64,000 bases of DNA from Eutrigla gurnardus (taxonomy: Eukaryota > Chordata > Actinopteri > Perciformes > Triglidae). Numbering within the stretch: the stretch's first letter is position 1; every line of letters starts with the position of its first letter. This document shows, piece by piece, positions 48,511 to 62,169 of the stretch. A program made the translations under genes and the position numbers. The stretch covers positions 21,559,046-21,623,045 of the forward strand of contig OY741273.1 in the NCBI GenBank assembly GCA_963514095.1, written 5' to 3'. The notes below the pieces were generated by a model that searched no databases, was not told the DNA's origin, and saw only the letters and a list, made by a program, of their open reading frames with translations.

Positions 48511-49612
48511 ATGGACAACTTGTAACATGCAGCGGCCCAGCTGAGACAGGAGAAGGTCAATTTGTCCCTTCCGCTATGCTGTTACGTAAGCGTCCCACTT
48601 CCTCCACTGCTTTTTTGGTTTTGTTTTGTTAACAAAACCAAAATGGTGCTTTGAACCAGTTTTTTTTCATGTAACAAACTGAACAGAAGTGTAAAATGTA
48701 CCTGCCAACCCCAGACCGTTCTTTGTTTCGTCAGATGAAAAGGTCCAGATGAATCATTTAACAAGGCAGAGAGGACATAATACAAATTGTGACATAAGAA
48801 AAAACAGGAATTGCTCAAGAATGAAATGTTTTATGTTATTTATAAACTAAATTATGGTGTAAATAATTGACACTGACATGGTTGAAAATGGATTAAAACA
48901 CCATCCACTGTTTCAAATCCGTCCTAATCTTGCCATGCTCATTATGAGTCGAGCATTTGGGACCCTGAAATAAAAGAATGTTTACAAATTAATCAGACCC
49001 CCTCCTCACCTCTCATAACCACCATCATGTTTCCTTGTTTTTATTGCCACTGTGTTCCAGAAAACGAGCAGAGCAGCGGGCTGGTGGCTGCACATGTCTG
49101 TGATGTTCATATGAGCCTCACAAGAGCAGTACAGCAGCCGCTTTCTGCCCTCAGGAAATGTACTGTTTAATATGGCCTGTACTAAAAAAAAAGTGCTTTA
49201 TTTACTATGAGCATCCACAGCTGCACTTTAAGCTCATTAAATCTTTTCAATTGTCCTTGAAGGACCCTTCATTTCCTCCGCCCGCTCGAGTTTATGCTCC
49301 ATTAAACCGACATGCTCGTATAATGCGCTGCGAATACGTGGTGATAAAGCATCTTTAAAAAGCATCGTTCTCTCTTGCAAACATTCGGACAGTGGAAGGG
49401 CCCGGGGCGGGGGACAACACGCAGCGTGGGGGGAGGCGGAGAGGAGTTAATGGTTGGAAAGAGGGATGGAGAGAAAGGACAGAAGGGGGAGGAAGGAGAG
49501 GGAGAGGGGAGATGGCGTCAGAAGAGGGGTGAGAGAGTCTACGTGAGCATCTGATGTTGACAGAGGCATCAAGGAGTCAGCCAAAGGCCCCCAGTGAACT
49601 CAAACACTGAGT

Positions 49613-49653
<41 letters not shown>

Positions 49654-49983
49654 ATTGTATATTTACTGTTTATTGGCTCTTTGTCAAAAGGCAAACATGC
49701 TCATCATTGGTGAGTTCTACGCACTTCTCATATAATATGTGAGTTAAATCATCAAACTGTTACGTGCAGCAGTAATTCTCGACATAATGCTGCCGTTGCA
49801 TAATCACAACTCCAGTCTTTTTAACGATCCTCGTTTGTTACGCAAGTTATTCACAAGTTCATCATCGGGTCGCTGCCGAGTGGAGCCTGAATGTTCGTCA
49901 AGTCTTCTGTGTTAAAATGACCTGCAGTGCTGGAGCCCAATCTAGTGTTTAGATCTCACGGCTGGAGGTGTCATGGCCCTCAT

Positions 49984-50019
<36 letters not shown>

Positions 50020-53000
50020 GCAGAGCAGGAAGTGTTGGAGCTCCCTGACGCAAAAGCATGATGTCACTTAAGATCCTGTCCCATAAACCCATGTGTCTGT
50101 GTCAGTGTAGGGAAGAGGAGTCACGGACCTCGCTAGACCTCTGTCTGTGCTGTCACCTTTCACTTTGTCCCTCCGTTCGCTTGAAGCAGTTTGCTGCTGG
50201 TGCGCTCTGATCCGTCAATATTATTGCACTCATTCACGCAGCAAAAGCTGTCTCTGTCCACTCAAAAATGGGTTTTGATTATCATTTTTTTGCGCCTCAC
50301 TGTCACACAAGAAGTCTGTTTTCACATCCATCTGCTGAAATGTATGTGAGCTTACCTTGAATCTTAGTTTAAGCATGACATCAAAACTAGTTTGTATCTT
50401 ATTTTGACATCTTATATCCAGCAGTTTAAACGTTTGAAATTTGAAACAATATTCATAGTGGATTTTTCCATGAGAAGGAATGTTTTTTTTGTTTTTTTTT
50501 TATTTAAAGGCCCCATATTATGAAAAACATGTTTTCTCTGGTCTCTACACCTAACTGGTCCTCCCTGAGCTGTGACTCTGCAGCTGGTACAACGGCGCTC
50601 CTACAGGCTGTTCAGATGCAGCTCCCGTCGTTACGTAACGAAGGGAGTCATTTGCATAGACCGAACTCCTCTGTGCGATGATAGGAGATATCCGAGAGGG
50701 GGCATTCATCACCGAGGTGAAGTTCGGTGTGTCCTGCAAACATTTTTTCTCACTCCTCAGGGGTTTTGGGCTCAACCCCTGAGGTCTAATTGAAGGAAAT
50801 CTTAATTCTACAGCATGCAGTGATATTTTAGACAAGCTTCCAACTTTGAGGCAACAGTTTGGGGAGACCCTTTCCTGTTTCAACATGACTACATGACCTA
50901 CATACACAAAGCCAGCTCCAGAACATTTGGACAAGAAATAATTGAGTTAAGGACACCCCAAAGAAACACACGGTGATGTAATCAAACTATGACATGTGAA
51001 AGACGATCAATATCTGGCTCCAGACTCTCCTCAACTCTTAATAGCTCCAACTGCTGATGTTTTCCTAAGTGGACGCTGATGAAGATGTACGTGACGACAC
51101 TCCATCAGACACATGCACTTAGTCATAACACACACGCCCTCACATACCAATACTGTTTGATATCCTCAAAGGAGTGCTTGTCAGGCAGTCACAGCTTGTG
51201 TCCCACTGGCTCAGACGCTGTGCTGGGGCCCCTTGAGGTGCCCGATGATGTCATAAATGCGGGAGGAGCCAAACAGAAGGGCTGAGCAGTATAAACAGAG
51301 TGCACGTCCATCTTGTGATAGCTGCGCTCACACAGACTTGTCCCTATGGGCTAGTTGTAGTGCGTAGTGTTATAGTGCAGTCCAATATAATACAGACAAC
51401 CAGCTAGAACAGTATTCTCAATAAAACTGGACATTTTGGAGTTGGCAAAGGCATCGGAGAGTAATTATTTCAGGGTTATTGCAATGTATTCTTCAGTCAG
51501 TCAATCTATGGACTGCATTGTTTTTTTTTACTTTTTCTGTTTGGTGGCTATTAAAATCAAGGGTTGTACATTATGTTTGAAACTGTCACATGACTGGTGT
51601 GTGTTGCAGTGGTCACGATTTACTCCACACTGGGAGGTCCCGCCATCGCTCATGGGCTGAATGAGACTCAGGTCAGCCACATCATCACCAGCAGAGAGCT
51701 CCTGGAGACCAGACTCAAGGTTAGAATACACACCAGCACACAAACGCACGCCGGAAATCTGTTTCAACCGATGAAAACGTAGGAAATGTAACAGACCACG
51801 TGGATGCTTGTCATATGTGTGTACTTAAGGCTATCCTGTATGAAGTTCCGAGGCTGCAACACATCATTGTAGTGGACGACAAACCGACGTCATGGCCCGG
51901 CTATCCACGTGGAATCAGCATCCACAACATGGCTGCTGTCCAGAAGCTGGGATCCAAGGCTGAGAACGGTATGCTTCATATGATGGAATATCAAAGCACT
52001 TTCTCATGTTTTAAATATTTGAATACCAAGCTTTCAACAAACCCGAGCAAAAGAGCGCCTTCCTTTGCACTAAATCAAAAATATCATTATCAGCCTTACT
52101 GATCCAAACCTACATTGCCGTTGACTGTAATCAATTGCTAATAGAAGTCTCCATATTTATTTGAACGACCAAAAGCAGGGTTTATTCTATAATAGACAGA
52201 TGAGGCAGAACTATACATGATGCTGTTGTTTGCATAAATTTTTTTTTTTTTTAATTAATAACAACACAGATTGTTAATATAAATTTTAAATAAAATAGGA
52301 CCCAATGTGGACCCATGTGGGACACCATTTTGTGTACTTAAAGACAGCCCTATGTTAACCAGCCATAACGTTTAGTTTAAAGATCAGTACCAGATAGTCC
52401 CACGCTAAATGGGATGGTCGTGGTGGTTTTTTTTTCCTGGGGGCGGATTAGTACGAGTCCCCGTTAGGTCATGTGAATGAGGAAGTGCTCACATCTGTAT
52501 CAGATTAAGGTCGATCTGATGCTCATTCAATGAGTGGATTGGATGGATGAGGAAAGGTCTTCGCCCCCTCTTCGCCTTTTAATTTGACCGCCTGAACTGA
52601 GTGACCCAAAACAAGAGAAGCTGGTAGTGTCATGTGCAGATAAAGAGGGAAGGAAGTTGGTTTGGGAAGGGAGGATGCAGCACTGGGATACAGGGGAGGG
52701 TCATGTTTACACACAGCGCTGTTAACTTCACATGACATCAACTCTCAGAGAACACACTCCTACATGCCTGCCGTCCGAGGAAGAGCAAAGAGGAAGACGA
52801 GAGGCCCTCCCCTTGTGAATGCAATGAGATCTACTCTCCCTTCCTCTCCTTCGTGCCTCCCTTCATCCTCTGTTTTTTTTTTAGGCCTGCAGTGCTCGGG
52901 TGTTTTGTTCCACACAATGCTGAACATAGAGGAATGAAAAGTACACTGCTGGAGGCGAGCACACCACCAACTGTTTTTTTTACATCTTTAAACGATTTGA

Positions 53001-56000
53001 TCTTTACTTATTTATTGAGACAAGAGGCCGAGAGGTCATTACTGTGTCCTGTCATCCCGACACGCGACTGCCTTTTTAAGTCTCCCAGCTATATCTTTCC
53101 TTATTTCAAGAAACATTTGGCAGAGAACTTCCTGTTCTTGATTAGATGTCTTGTTTATAAATATCTCCCACTCATAGGTAGTGGTCGACCGATATGGGGT
53201 TTTCAATGGCCGACGCCAATGTCGATATTTAGAGAGCAGGGCGGCCGATGGCCGATCTATAATGCCGATATCATGTTTTTGTTGATATCATGTTTTACGT
53301 TGCATCTCTGTGATAAATAAGGAACCTTGTTTGCTTTTTTTTTTGCATCAAATACAACAATTTCATTAATAATGACAACAAATCAGACACAGAATTGCTA
53401 TAGGGGGCGGCACCCACTGAGGCTTCAGGCCTATTACAGATCGGTGTTGTGACCTCACTTCAGACTCGGGGAGTCAGCGGAACCGGACCGATCCTTTTAT
53501 ATCAAAAATGGCGCCCGCACTGGGTGAGACTTACCTGTAATCGCCGAAAGGCTGCCTCCAGATGTGTCTGCAGACATGTTCTGTTTATCGGCCTTTCCGA
53601 CATCAAATATAGGGGGGCTGTACCTTTCTGAAACCAACAATGTGACATCTACACCAACTATCACACTGTGCAACATTATAAATTGCTTTTGGATTGTCCA
53701 AAAATGTGTAACGTTATTCAACGATTTATTGCACCTCGCCCCTCTTTCTCATGGCAGGATTTCTTTCTCTATTTTGGAACAGCTACAACCACCTGAGCCT
53801 TCTGATGACACACAGAACGAGCTATGTTTCAAGCACAGCCCACACATTTTTATACAGTGTATACAAACTGAAGAATCCCCCTAGTATTAGAGTAGATTAA
53901 TTATCAGAGTGCTTAAGCGCATGCGTGCATGCGATATCAAAGATGGCGTATACATGCAAAAATAGGTTTAGATCAACAAGATGAATGGGAAGTTCAAATT
54001 AAACACACTCCCTCAGCTGACAGCCAGAGTGTGGATTAACATCCAAATGTACAAAAAAAAAAGAGGTACGAGATCAAAGGAATGACCAAGGAGATCAAGA
54101 GAGTGCCAGAGGAAGAGGAGTAATGGATGAAAGAGTAGAGGAAAAAAAGACCACAAAAGTGCAAGAGAGTGAGGGGAAGATGGAAGGGAGAGGGTGTTTT
54201 TGGCGAGCTCAGTCAGACATAAACTCTTTAGTGTGCCAAGAGGGGCCTGGTTGTTTAATATCACAGCTGACTATTTTCCATCCATGTGTTTGAACTTTGA
54301 ACACAGCCTCTATTGGATTACAGGAACTAAATATTTCCTTGGCCTTCGACATCCACTGCATTTTGTTTTATTAATGCTGTTTCTCCTGTCTGTCTGTAAG
54401 TCTCTATGTCACCAGCCATTACCATAATGCACTTTTGATGCTTCTACTCACATGTGTGTGTTTGTGTGTATTCCAGCAGCACGTGAGCGTAAGCAGCCGC
54501 TGCCATCAGACATAGCAGTCATCATGTACACCAGCGGATCCACGGGCATACCAAAGGGCGTCATGATCTCCCATAGCAACATCATCGCCGGCATCACAGG
54601 CATGGCCGAGCGCATACCCAACCTGTGGTAGGAAACACAAACTCCTATATACCTGGATATAAATCTGTATGTTACACCCTTGGAGATGTGATATATGAGT
54701 GAGAGACATGTTGGTATAACAAGACACAGCACATTTTGTTTGGTCAGATTTATTTTGTTAAATAAAAAAAGAGGGTAGATTTTTGTAACCTTTGTGCAAA
54801 GTCAGGCTAGCTGTTTCCCCCTGTTTCCAATGTATGATGCTAAGCTAAGCAGCTGATGAAAGTAGCTACATATTAAACATACAGGCATGAGAATGGCATC
54901 AGTAGACTACCCGCCTACTCTCAGTAGTCTCATGAGAGAGAAGGTAGGTGTCTCCAAATGTTGAACTATTCATTTAACCTCGATCGATTCCTGCCATTTG
55001 CCTGGTGCAATGTGGGCTGCTTTGAAGGAAGAGATATTTCCAGGGGGAAAATAAATCTTTGTACTTTTATATTACTATTGCTGCGAGGAGAATTATACAA
55101 CACTGCCTTTTTATTTCTCCCACTTTTTACCCAAAGTGAGCAGAGCGCTGTACATTTTACACCGTAATCCATTTTGCCTGAGAATGCAGTTTAAATTGCA
55201 CTACATCAGCGCAGTGAGGATATAAACTTCCTCCTCTCACTAATCTCTGCTGTCAAAGACTCTGTCGGCTATAAGGTTGAGTGATACTGCGTTTTAAGGA
55301 AATCTGCCAAATGCTCTTTTCTGGGCCAACTCCTGGGTTGGGGCTTCCATGACAACTGAGCAAGTATGAGCCAGCTCGTATGATCATACAACACAAAAGA
55401 AAAGGACCCTTCTCTCTGGGGAACAAGACGGGGGTGGGAGGAAATGCAGAAGGGAGTTTATTAAGTATGAGTGGCGGGAAACGCTGGAAGGGTGGGAGTT
55501 ACATTGAGAAGGTTAGAGGGGTTATGGATGTTACAATCTCAATCAGACTATGAAAATGATGGCTTTCCTTAGTGTATTAAGTTTAATTACTGTGTAAACC
55601 CCCTCCCCATGTACTCTGTGAATTGACCCTTTGCTAAACGCCCCCGCTGCTACTCCTTCAAGCTGTCAGAGCTACCATGGAGCCCACACTGTCACTAAAG
55701 GCACTCCCTGTATAATTATTGTGTAGTTTTTTGGAAAAACAAAAAAAATTGGAGGATAAGGAAATTCTTGCGTAGAGATAAATGTGACCAGTAGAAGCAA
55801 AGGAATAGATGGCCTCTATTTTGTACAGATAATCTCTCTGATGCACGGCATATCTTTTTAGGATTATTATCCCATGATCAAATATCAAATACAGCAGATT
55901 GTATTATACTTAACTAGACCTAATGCTTGAATAAGGTAGCGGTGATAACTTTCTGAACAGCTCAAAGAGTGCATGTGTGTCCACAGCGAGGAGGACACCT

Positions 56001-57828
56001 ACATCGGCTACCTGCCGCTCGCTCACGTGCTGGAGCTCAGCGCGGAGCTCGTGTGTGTTTCCCACGGCTGCAGGATCGGCTATTCGTCACCTCAGACTCT
56101 GGCTGACCAGGTAACCTACGGCTGGAAACTGGACTGTTTTTGCACTTCATCATAGCTTTCACGTCTCGATTTGTGTGATGATGTGCAAACGTCATGGTGT
56201 TTCTCTTTCCCAAAGTCGACCAAGATAAAGAAAGGAAGCAAAGGAGACACCAGCGTCCTGCAGCCCACTCTGATGGCAGCTGTCCCGGTACGTCAAGGCC
56301 GTACCTTAACCTTTACGCTATCTCTGTATGTTTCTCATGCAATGTCGTTTGGCAGCAGGTCAGATTCCACTCAGGCTTTGTTCATAGTCCAGCTGTGGAG
56401 CAGCAGCGACAAAGTCCAGCAGGCCTGGACCTGCCGGACCTGTTTCTGGACTGACTCAGACGTAAATACTCTCTGGCACCTACTGCTGGCTAATGTATGC
56501 TCTTCACTGAACAATATTAGATGTCCAGGGGGGCTACAATACAAAATTAATCCATTTCAGCAGTGATGACTCCAGGATGGGATTTGGCTGCGTGGCTTTA
56601 TTTATTTTGTCTTTGTTAATTTTAGAAGGAGTGACCAGTTTGGGGCTGCACGGTGGTGTAGTGGGTAGCACTGTCCCGGGTTCGATTCCCGGGTCGGCCC
56701 CGGGTTCCTTCTGTGTGGAGTTTGCATGTTCTCCCCGTGTGAGCGTGGGTTCTCTCTGGGTTCTCCGTCTTCCTCCCACAAAGACATGCAGGATGGGGAT
56801 AGGTTGATTGATGACTCGTAGGTGTGAATGTGAGTATGAATGGTTGTCTGTCTCTACATGTCGGCCCTGTGATAGACTGGCGTCCTGTCCAGGATGTACC
56901 CTGCCTTCACCCAATGACAGCTGGGATCGGCTCCAGCGCCCCCGCGACCCTGAATACAGGATAAGCGGTAGACAATGGATGGATGGTGACCAGTTTGGGC
57001 AAATATAAACGTCGGGCTTGTAGTGCGAGCCGGAAAGACAAAGTGTGTTGGGGTGTTACCGAGAATCTCATCTCGGGTATCCACACTGCCATCCATATGG
57101 TTGATGGATCATTGCAATCAAAAATTGGAGGATTATGCTGCTATAATTAATATTTCATATTGATAATGCATCAAATTAATCTGTGTTTGTCACCAAGGAT
57201 GACCTCTTTACATACATAGAACATTATTTGTTTTTCAGCTCATTTCCAGCTGGTAGCTTGTTCTCTGAGCACCACCTCTGCAAGATTGTTGATTTCCTCT
57301 CGATATGAAGTCTCATCGTCGTTTTGGCATCCTACCGATGATTGTAGAGTCATCTGCCAAAATCCCAAAGTTGAGTTATGTGACGTTTTTATGGCTGAAC
57401 TTTGACCACAGCCGTGAAGACATCAGAGATGACTACCCCCTCTGATGATAGCACATTATAATTCCTTTGCTCTTTCTTGGCTAGTCTGTACACTGGCTAG
57501 TTGGAGAGACAATGCGTCTTGCCACTGTATTCTTTCCCCCTCTCTCACATGAGCCCCCCCCCCACCCCATCTCCCAGTGGTCGTAGTGTAAAGGGCAGAG
57601 GGCCTCAGTGTCTGGAACCATTCACAGCTGTAAACAGAACGTGAGAAAGCCCCATGTGGTTATCCCCACGACACACACACACACACACTCACACACACAC
57701 ACACTCAATCACTCACACACACCAACACACGTACTCACACGCACGTACAAATTGTTTGCTGTGATATGACAACGAGCTGCTGCGTGAATCCTGTGTCGAC
57801 TTCCTCTCTCACTGCTTTAGCTTTCACT

Positions 57829-57926
<98 letters not shown>

Positions 57927-60900
57927 CACACAGGACCAGCTGTTCTTTTATTGGTTTTATGCCCTTTTCAGTTCAGCTTTTGAAGACATTGATTTGGATG
58001 ATGATGTGTTCTTGATCTGTGGGTTTCATTTCTCTCCACAGCACTTACATACTACTTGATTTCCTCATTACATTCCGATAGCAATTAATACAAAAAATGT
58101 TCTGACGTAAAAAAAAAATATGTAAAAATGCAATCTGTGGCCGTGGCAGGAATGTAAAAACTCTCAGATTCCCTCGGTTTTGTAGGTCACTTTGTGAGTG
58201 ATCCATTGGGGAGACTTTTTGTTATGCAACCTTTTTAGGAGCATGTGCCTTCCCCATTATACTCATGTGTTCCTCTGGACTTGGTATATATTAAGAGAGA
58301 GATGTTCTGTTCCGTACAAGTTCTGTTCTTTTGTGAACTCTAGCCCTTTAACATTTTGCGATTTTATTTTTAGGCAAATTTGGCATTTAGTGAAAAAACA
58401 ACAACAACTTCTATCATCCTAATGAAACTAATAAACAAAAACAAGCCATACATTTAAAGATATTCCAAATGCCTTTTGGTTTTTACCTCCGCTGGGCCTC
58501 AGATCCAGTACTTCGGTTTTATCAGGCAGAATCACCACTTTAAAGTCCCAGCACTCTGGCTGGGCCCCATATTAGGAGCTGCAATGCAACTGTGCTGCAA
58601 CTCATATCTCTCAGACATGTATCTTCTAACCAGGTACAAGTACAGAAACAGGACTTCATGTCCTTCTTCAACTTATCTGCTCCTCTGCATCAGTCTTTCA
58701 CATTTAGTCTCATAACACATTTTATTCTTTCTCTCTCCTGGCTGCAGGAGATCATGGATCGTATCTATAAGAACGTGATGACCAAAGTGGAGGAGATGAA
58801 CTGTGTCCAGCGAACACTCTTCATTCTGGCATACAACTATAAACTGGAGCAGCTCGCCAAAGGACACAGCACGCCTCTCTGTGACAGGTTCGTGGATGAG
58901 CTGCTGCAGCATTTTGATAAAAGTTCTAAAGCGTTTTTGTTCACGTCGTTCTCAGGTTCTCTCACCTGCCCATTCTCCACTCAACCTGTCCATTTATCAA
59001 TGACCTCTGCCCATCCGTGCAGGCTGGTGTTCAGGAAAGTCCGCTCTCTGCTGGGAGGTCAGACGCGAGTGTTGCTCTCAGGTGGAGCGCCGCTTTCCGC
59101 CGCAACGCAACGCTTCATGAATGTGTGTTTCTGCTGCCCGGTGGGTCAGGGATACGGCCTGACCGAGACCTGCGGCGCTGGAACCATTAGCGAGCGTAAG
59201 CAGTAACGGGAGTCACAAAGTAGCACGTGGTCAACAAGAAATAATCATGAGAATAAAAATATTCAAAAACATATCATCCAACAAAGTAATGACCAAGTAA
59301 TGACATTCCCATCAGCCTCAGCGTTGCTCTTAAGTGCTAATTAGCAAATGTTAGCATGCTAACACGCTAAACTGAGATGGTGGCCATGTTAAGCATATGA
59401 GCTGCTTAGCATCAGGATGATAGCATTGTCACTTTAAGTAAATTAGCATTTAGCTGTGGCACAGCTGTGAACTCAATTAAAGGCAATATACAAACAGTAA
59501 TTACTGCTTCTTAAGTAGGATGAAATTCAAGTGGCAATCTGCCCCCAAATGAAAAAATCACATTATTGAGCAATTATGGGAAGTTACTTGGAAAACAGAG
59601 TTTCCACAACCTGCAAGCAGAGATAAAAGCAGTGGGAGGAGATGAAGATAACGAGAATGAGTAGGGAATAATGGGTGGATATACAGTATGGAGTGTGGGT
59701 TATGTTTTGAAAGGGAAGAGTGTGGAAAAATCAACATTAGCAGCAAATCGTATGCTGAGAACCGAGTTGGCCGCATACCATTTTTAGTCTGTTGTGAAAA
59801 TGTAAAAAAAAAAAAAGGGGATGTGATTATTCGTGCGCATGTTGCTTTGTAAAAGAAATACAAATGTCTCCTCACAAAAACACAGACATGCCTTACCTAA
59901 CAGGGACATCATTTGGCGGTGACGGTTGCCCCACTATTTGCTTTTGAACTTTGCAGCTTATCTATTAGCGTTCATTGCCAACACATTCGTCAAAAATAAC
60001 AGAAAGACATCCAGCCGTTCCCAGGCAGAGTAAACCAACAGGGGCATTTGCTGCCCGTCACTCTCCACTGCGGTCGGGAAAACACTGTTTTGTGGTCAGT
60101 CCTTTGGGATGGGGTTTTTGGCAGCGGGGGAACACGTGAGGTCTGGTTGCTGTAGCAACAAAAGTTGTGCCTTGATGCTAGTGTGCTTCTTGATCGTGTG
60201 TGTTGTCTGTTCTAGTGTGGGACTACAGCACTGGGAGAGTGGGAGGGCCGCTGGTTTGCTGTGAGATCAAGCTGAAAGACTGGGTGGAGGGTGAGTGAGC
60301 GGATTCACATGGATTCACAGGGACGTGTATCGGTCCTCTACTGCATGTGCACACACTGACACTTTCCTCAGTTTAACAATCCATCCAGCATGAATCATTC
60401 CGGTGAGAGGCCACTGTAGCTGGTCCATAGCCTTGTAAGGAAAGCATCCTTCCCTTCATTACACTCTTGTACAACTTCCATCTCTTTTACGCAAAGGCAT
60501 AACTCATGTTTATTACGCTTTTTTCAAATCTTCATGCTTATCAAGTTCAGTTTATTGCCTGCTTGGCTTGCAGAGCAGAAATACAATTTAATAGTTTCTT
60601 TTATCTCTGTAAAGTTATTGTCTAGCAGAATTGAGAAAACTGAAGATTTTTTTTTCATTGCATTTGCTTTCACAATCTGCTGAATTTCAAACCCTGCTTT
60701 CAGGTGGTTACCGTGGAAATGACACGCCGCATCCAAGAGGAGAGATACTGGTCGGTGGACCCAACATAACCATGGGATACTACAAGAACGAGGCGAAAAA
60801 CCAAGAGGATTTCTTTGTGGATGAAAACGGCCAGCGGTGGTTCTGCACGGGGGATATCGGCGAGTTTCACGAAGACGGCTGCCTCAAAATAATTGGTGAG

Positions 60901-62169
60901 GAGAGGCGGATGGAGGCATGGCGGAGGGAGGTGCACCAGATTACTGGAAATTTCCAGGCTACCCCTCTGCTCAACTTCCATCCATCATGAAGACTTTTCA
61001 CATATCAGATTCTACCTCACTTCCCAGAATGACTCCACAGTCCTGTTTACTTTAGTCAGCCAGAACCCCCAAATGTCCTCTGTTATCTAGATGCCACTGA
61101 TATACACAGTTCAGTGGGAATTTGGTCTTTTCCCCAGCTTCTTCCCTTTATTTCCCAAAAACATTAACCAAACTTGTAGATATATATATATTTGATTACT
61201 TGCAGCTGCCTCTGCTTGTGTTTCTAGATCGTAAGAAAGACTTGGTGAAGCTGCAGGCAGGAGAGTACGTCTCCCTGGGAAAGGTGGAGGCTATGTTGAA
61301 GAACTGCCCTCTGGTCGACAACATCTGTGCCTATGCCAACAGGTGTGTGTGTGTTACTTACCGAGATTCCCACCGGTGTGTTTCCACTCAGCTACAGGTG
61401 GCAGTAATGCTCCAAAGAGTCAGGGCAGAATAACGGCTAAATATGATTGTAGAAAATGTTTTGCAGATGTTTTGATGAGGCAGGAAATACATTCAACGTG
61501 TTTGTTGAATCTCACAGAATGATGGTGACTAACATCAACTGGAAACAGAAACTTTGTTTGTTAACAAGAACCCTCCACGGGGGGCCTTTAACTTTCACTA
61601 ATTCATGCTCTGCTCAAGTGTGTAAACTTCCTTTTAAGGGTAAATAGCTCATTTGGTGAGGAATTGGTGGGTTCACATCCGGCTAAATATTCACTTTCCA
61701 GAATACAAAAAACGACCAGTGTTGCTTAATAACTCCACCATCTTTTGTCTTGATTTTCCTCTCCACCTGCTCTGCAGTGATGAGACGTACGTGATTGGCT
61801 TTGTGGTGCCCAACCAGAAGCACTTGTTGGCTCTGGCCCACCAGTACGGTATCCGGGGCCCGTGTGAGGAGCTGTGCAACAGTAAGGCCATGGAGGAGCT
61901 GGTCCTCAGGATCCTCACGGAGGCTGCTCTAGCAGGTGAGAGGAGGGGACAAACAAGAGGGCTTTCTCCCAGTTGAATTCCCAGTTAACGTTTCGTCTTC
62001 TCCCATCGTAGCCCAGCTAGAGCGCTTTGAGATCCCTCGCAAGATCTGCCTGAGCCCGGAACCCTGGACTCCCGAGACGGGATTAGTGACCGACGCGTTC
62101 AAGCTCAAACGCAAGGAGCTGAAAACGCGTTACCAGGACGACATCGAGAGAATGTACGGCGGGAAATGA
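45614..62169 (+). CDS. acsl3: Long-chain acyl-CoA synthetase 3
   Basis: This enzyme of ER and lipid droplets activates long-chain fatty acids with ATP and CoA. Coding exons are 45614-45988, 47545-47722, 51610-51719, 51830-51968, 54477-54627, 55987-56110, 56216-56287, 58748-58887, 59023-59195, 60216-60290, 60704-60895, 61228-61342, 61778-61935 and 62012-62169. They total 2160 nt, or 719 aa (human 720). The N-terminal hydrophobic helix (about residues 10-34) fits membrane and droplet anchoring. The AMP-binding P-loop TSGSTGIPKG is at 286-295. The L-motif YGLTE is at 474-478. The FACS signature from DRKKDLVKLQ through GEYVSLGKVE is at 577-597. The C-terminus is ERMYGGK. ACSL4 is the nearest alternative, but the MKLKEDLNP start and overall identity favour ACSL3. 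The 5'UTR part of the first coding exon begins at 45475. Confidence 0.96.
45989..47544 (+). other. acsl3 intron after the first coding exon
   Basis: This is 1.6 kb of AT-rich sequence with no feature I can support. Confidence 0.6.
48474..48510. repeat. (TG)n(CG)n microsatellite
   Basis: A TG run of about 28 nt ends in CGCGCGCG. Confidence 0.9.
49614..49651. repeat. (TG)19 microsatellite
   Basis: A perfect dinucleotide run lies in an acsl3 intron. Confidence 0.95.
49985..50016. repeat. (CA)16 microsatellite
   Basis: A perfect dinucleotide run lies in the same intron. Confidence 0.95.
50505..50800. repeat. Probable dispersed repeat fragment
   Basis: The motif GGCCCCATATTATGAAAAAC, followed by TGGTCTCTACACCTA and CTGGTCCTCCCTGAGC, is one I associate with a dispersed element in fish genomes. 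The other end was not located. Family unknown. Confidence 0.35.
51969..54476 (+). other. acsl3 intron (2.5 kb)
   Basis: It includes a probable dispersed repeat at 53,175-53,300. The rest is unique sequence with poly-T runs and no supported feature. Confidence 0.55.
53175..53300. repeat. Probable dispersed repeat fragment (GGCCGATATCGG type)
   Basis: GTGGTCGACCGATATGGGGT, with repeated GGCCGA/GCCGATAT motifs, matches my memory of a common fish DNA-transposon-derived repeat. The ends are not defined. Confidence 0.35.
54628..55986 (+). other. acsl3 intron (1.4 kb)
   Basis: No repeat or gene is recognised here. Confidence 0.6.
56631..56999 (+). mobile_element. tRNA-derived SINE with 14-bp target-site duplication
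   Basis: The duplication GTGACCAGTTTGGG occurs at 56631-56644 and again at 56986-56999. Inside are an A-box TGGTGTAGTGG (56654-56664), a B-box GGTTCGATTCC (56679-56689), and the conserved body GTGTGGAGTTTGCATGTTCT found in fish SINE-like repeats. The body ends in an ATGGATGGATGG tail. The A-box to B-box gap is only 14 nt, so about 20-25 nt normally found between them appear deleted. Confidence 0.85.
57832..57922. repeat. (CA)45 microsatellite
   Basis: A near-perfect run of about 91 nt lies in the acsl3 intron before exon 58748-58887. Confidence 0.96.
59196..60215 (+). other. acsl3 intron (1.0 kb)
   Basis: It contains clustered TTAGCAT motifs near 59,336-59,450, an imperfect tandem of GCTAA/TTAGC words. 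A balanced block lies at 60,000-60,100. No gene is seen. Confidence 0.5.

Larger units (their letters stand above)
47723..51609 (+). other. acsl3 intron (3.9 kb)
   Basis: It contains TG repeats at 48474-48510 and 49614-49651, a CA repeat at 49985-50016, a repeat-family fragment at 50,505-50,800, and a balanced block at about 49,200-49,370 that may be conserved non-coding DNA. Confidence 0.55.
56288..58747 (+). other. acsl3 intron (2.5 kb)
   Basis: It contains a SINE with target-site duplications (56631-56999), an imperfect CA-rich tract (57,669-57,740) and a long CA repeat (57,832-57,922). The remainder has no supported feature. Confidence 0.6.

Noticed and set aside
56653..56690. tRNA gene suggested by A- and B-boxes
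   Set aside because: The gap between the boxes is too short and no cloverleaf forms. It is the head of a SINE.
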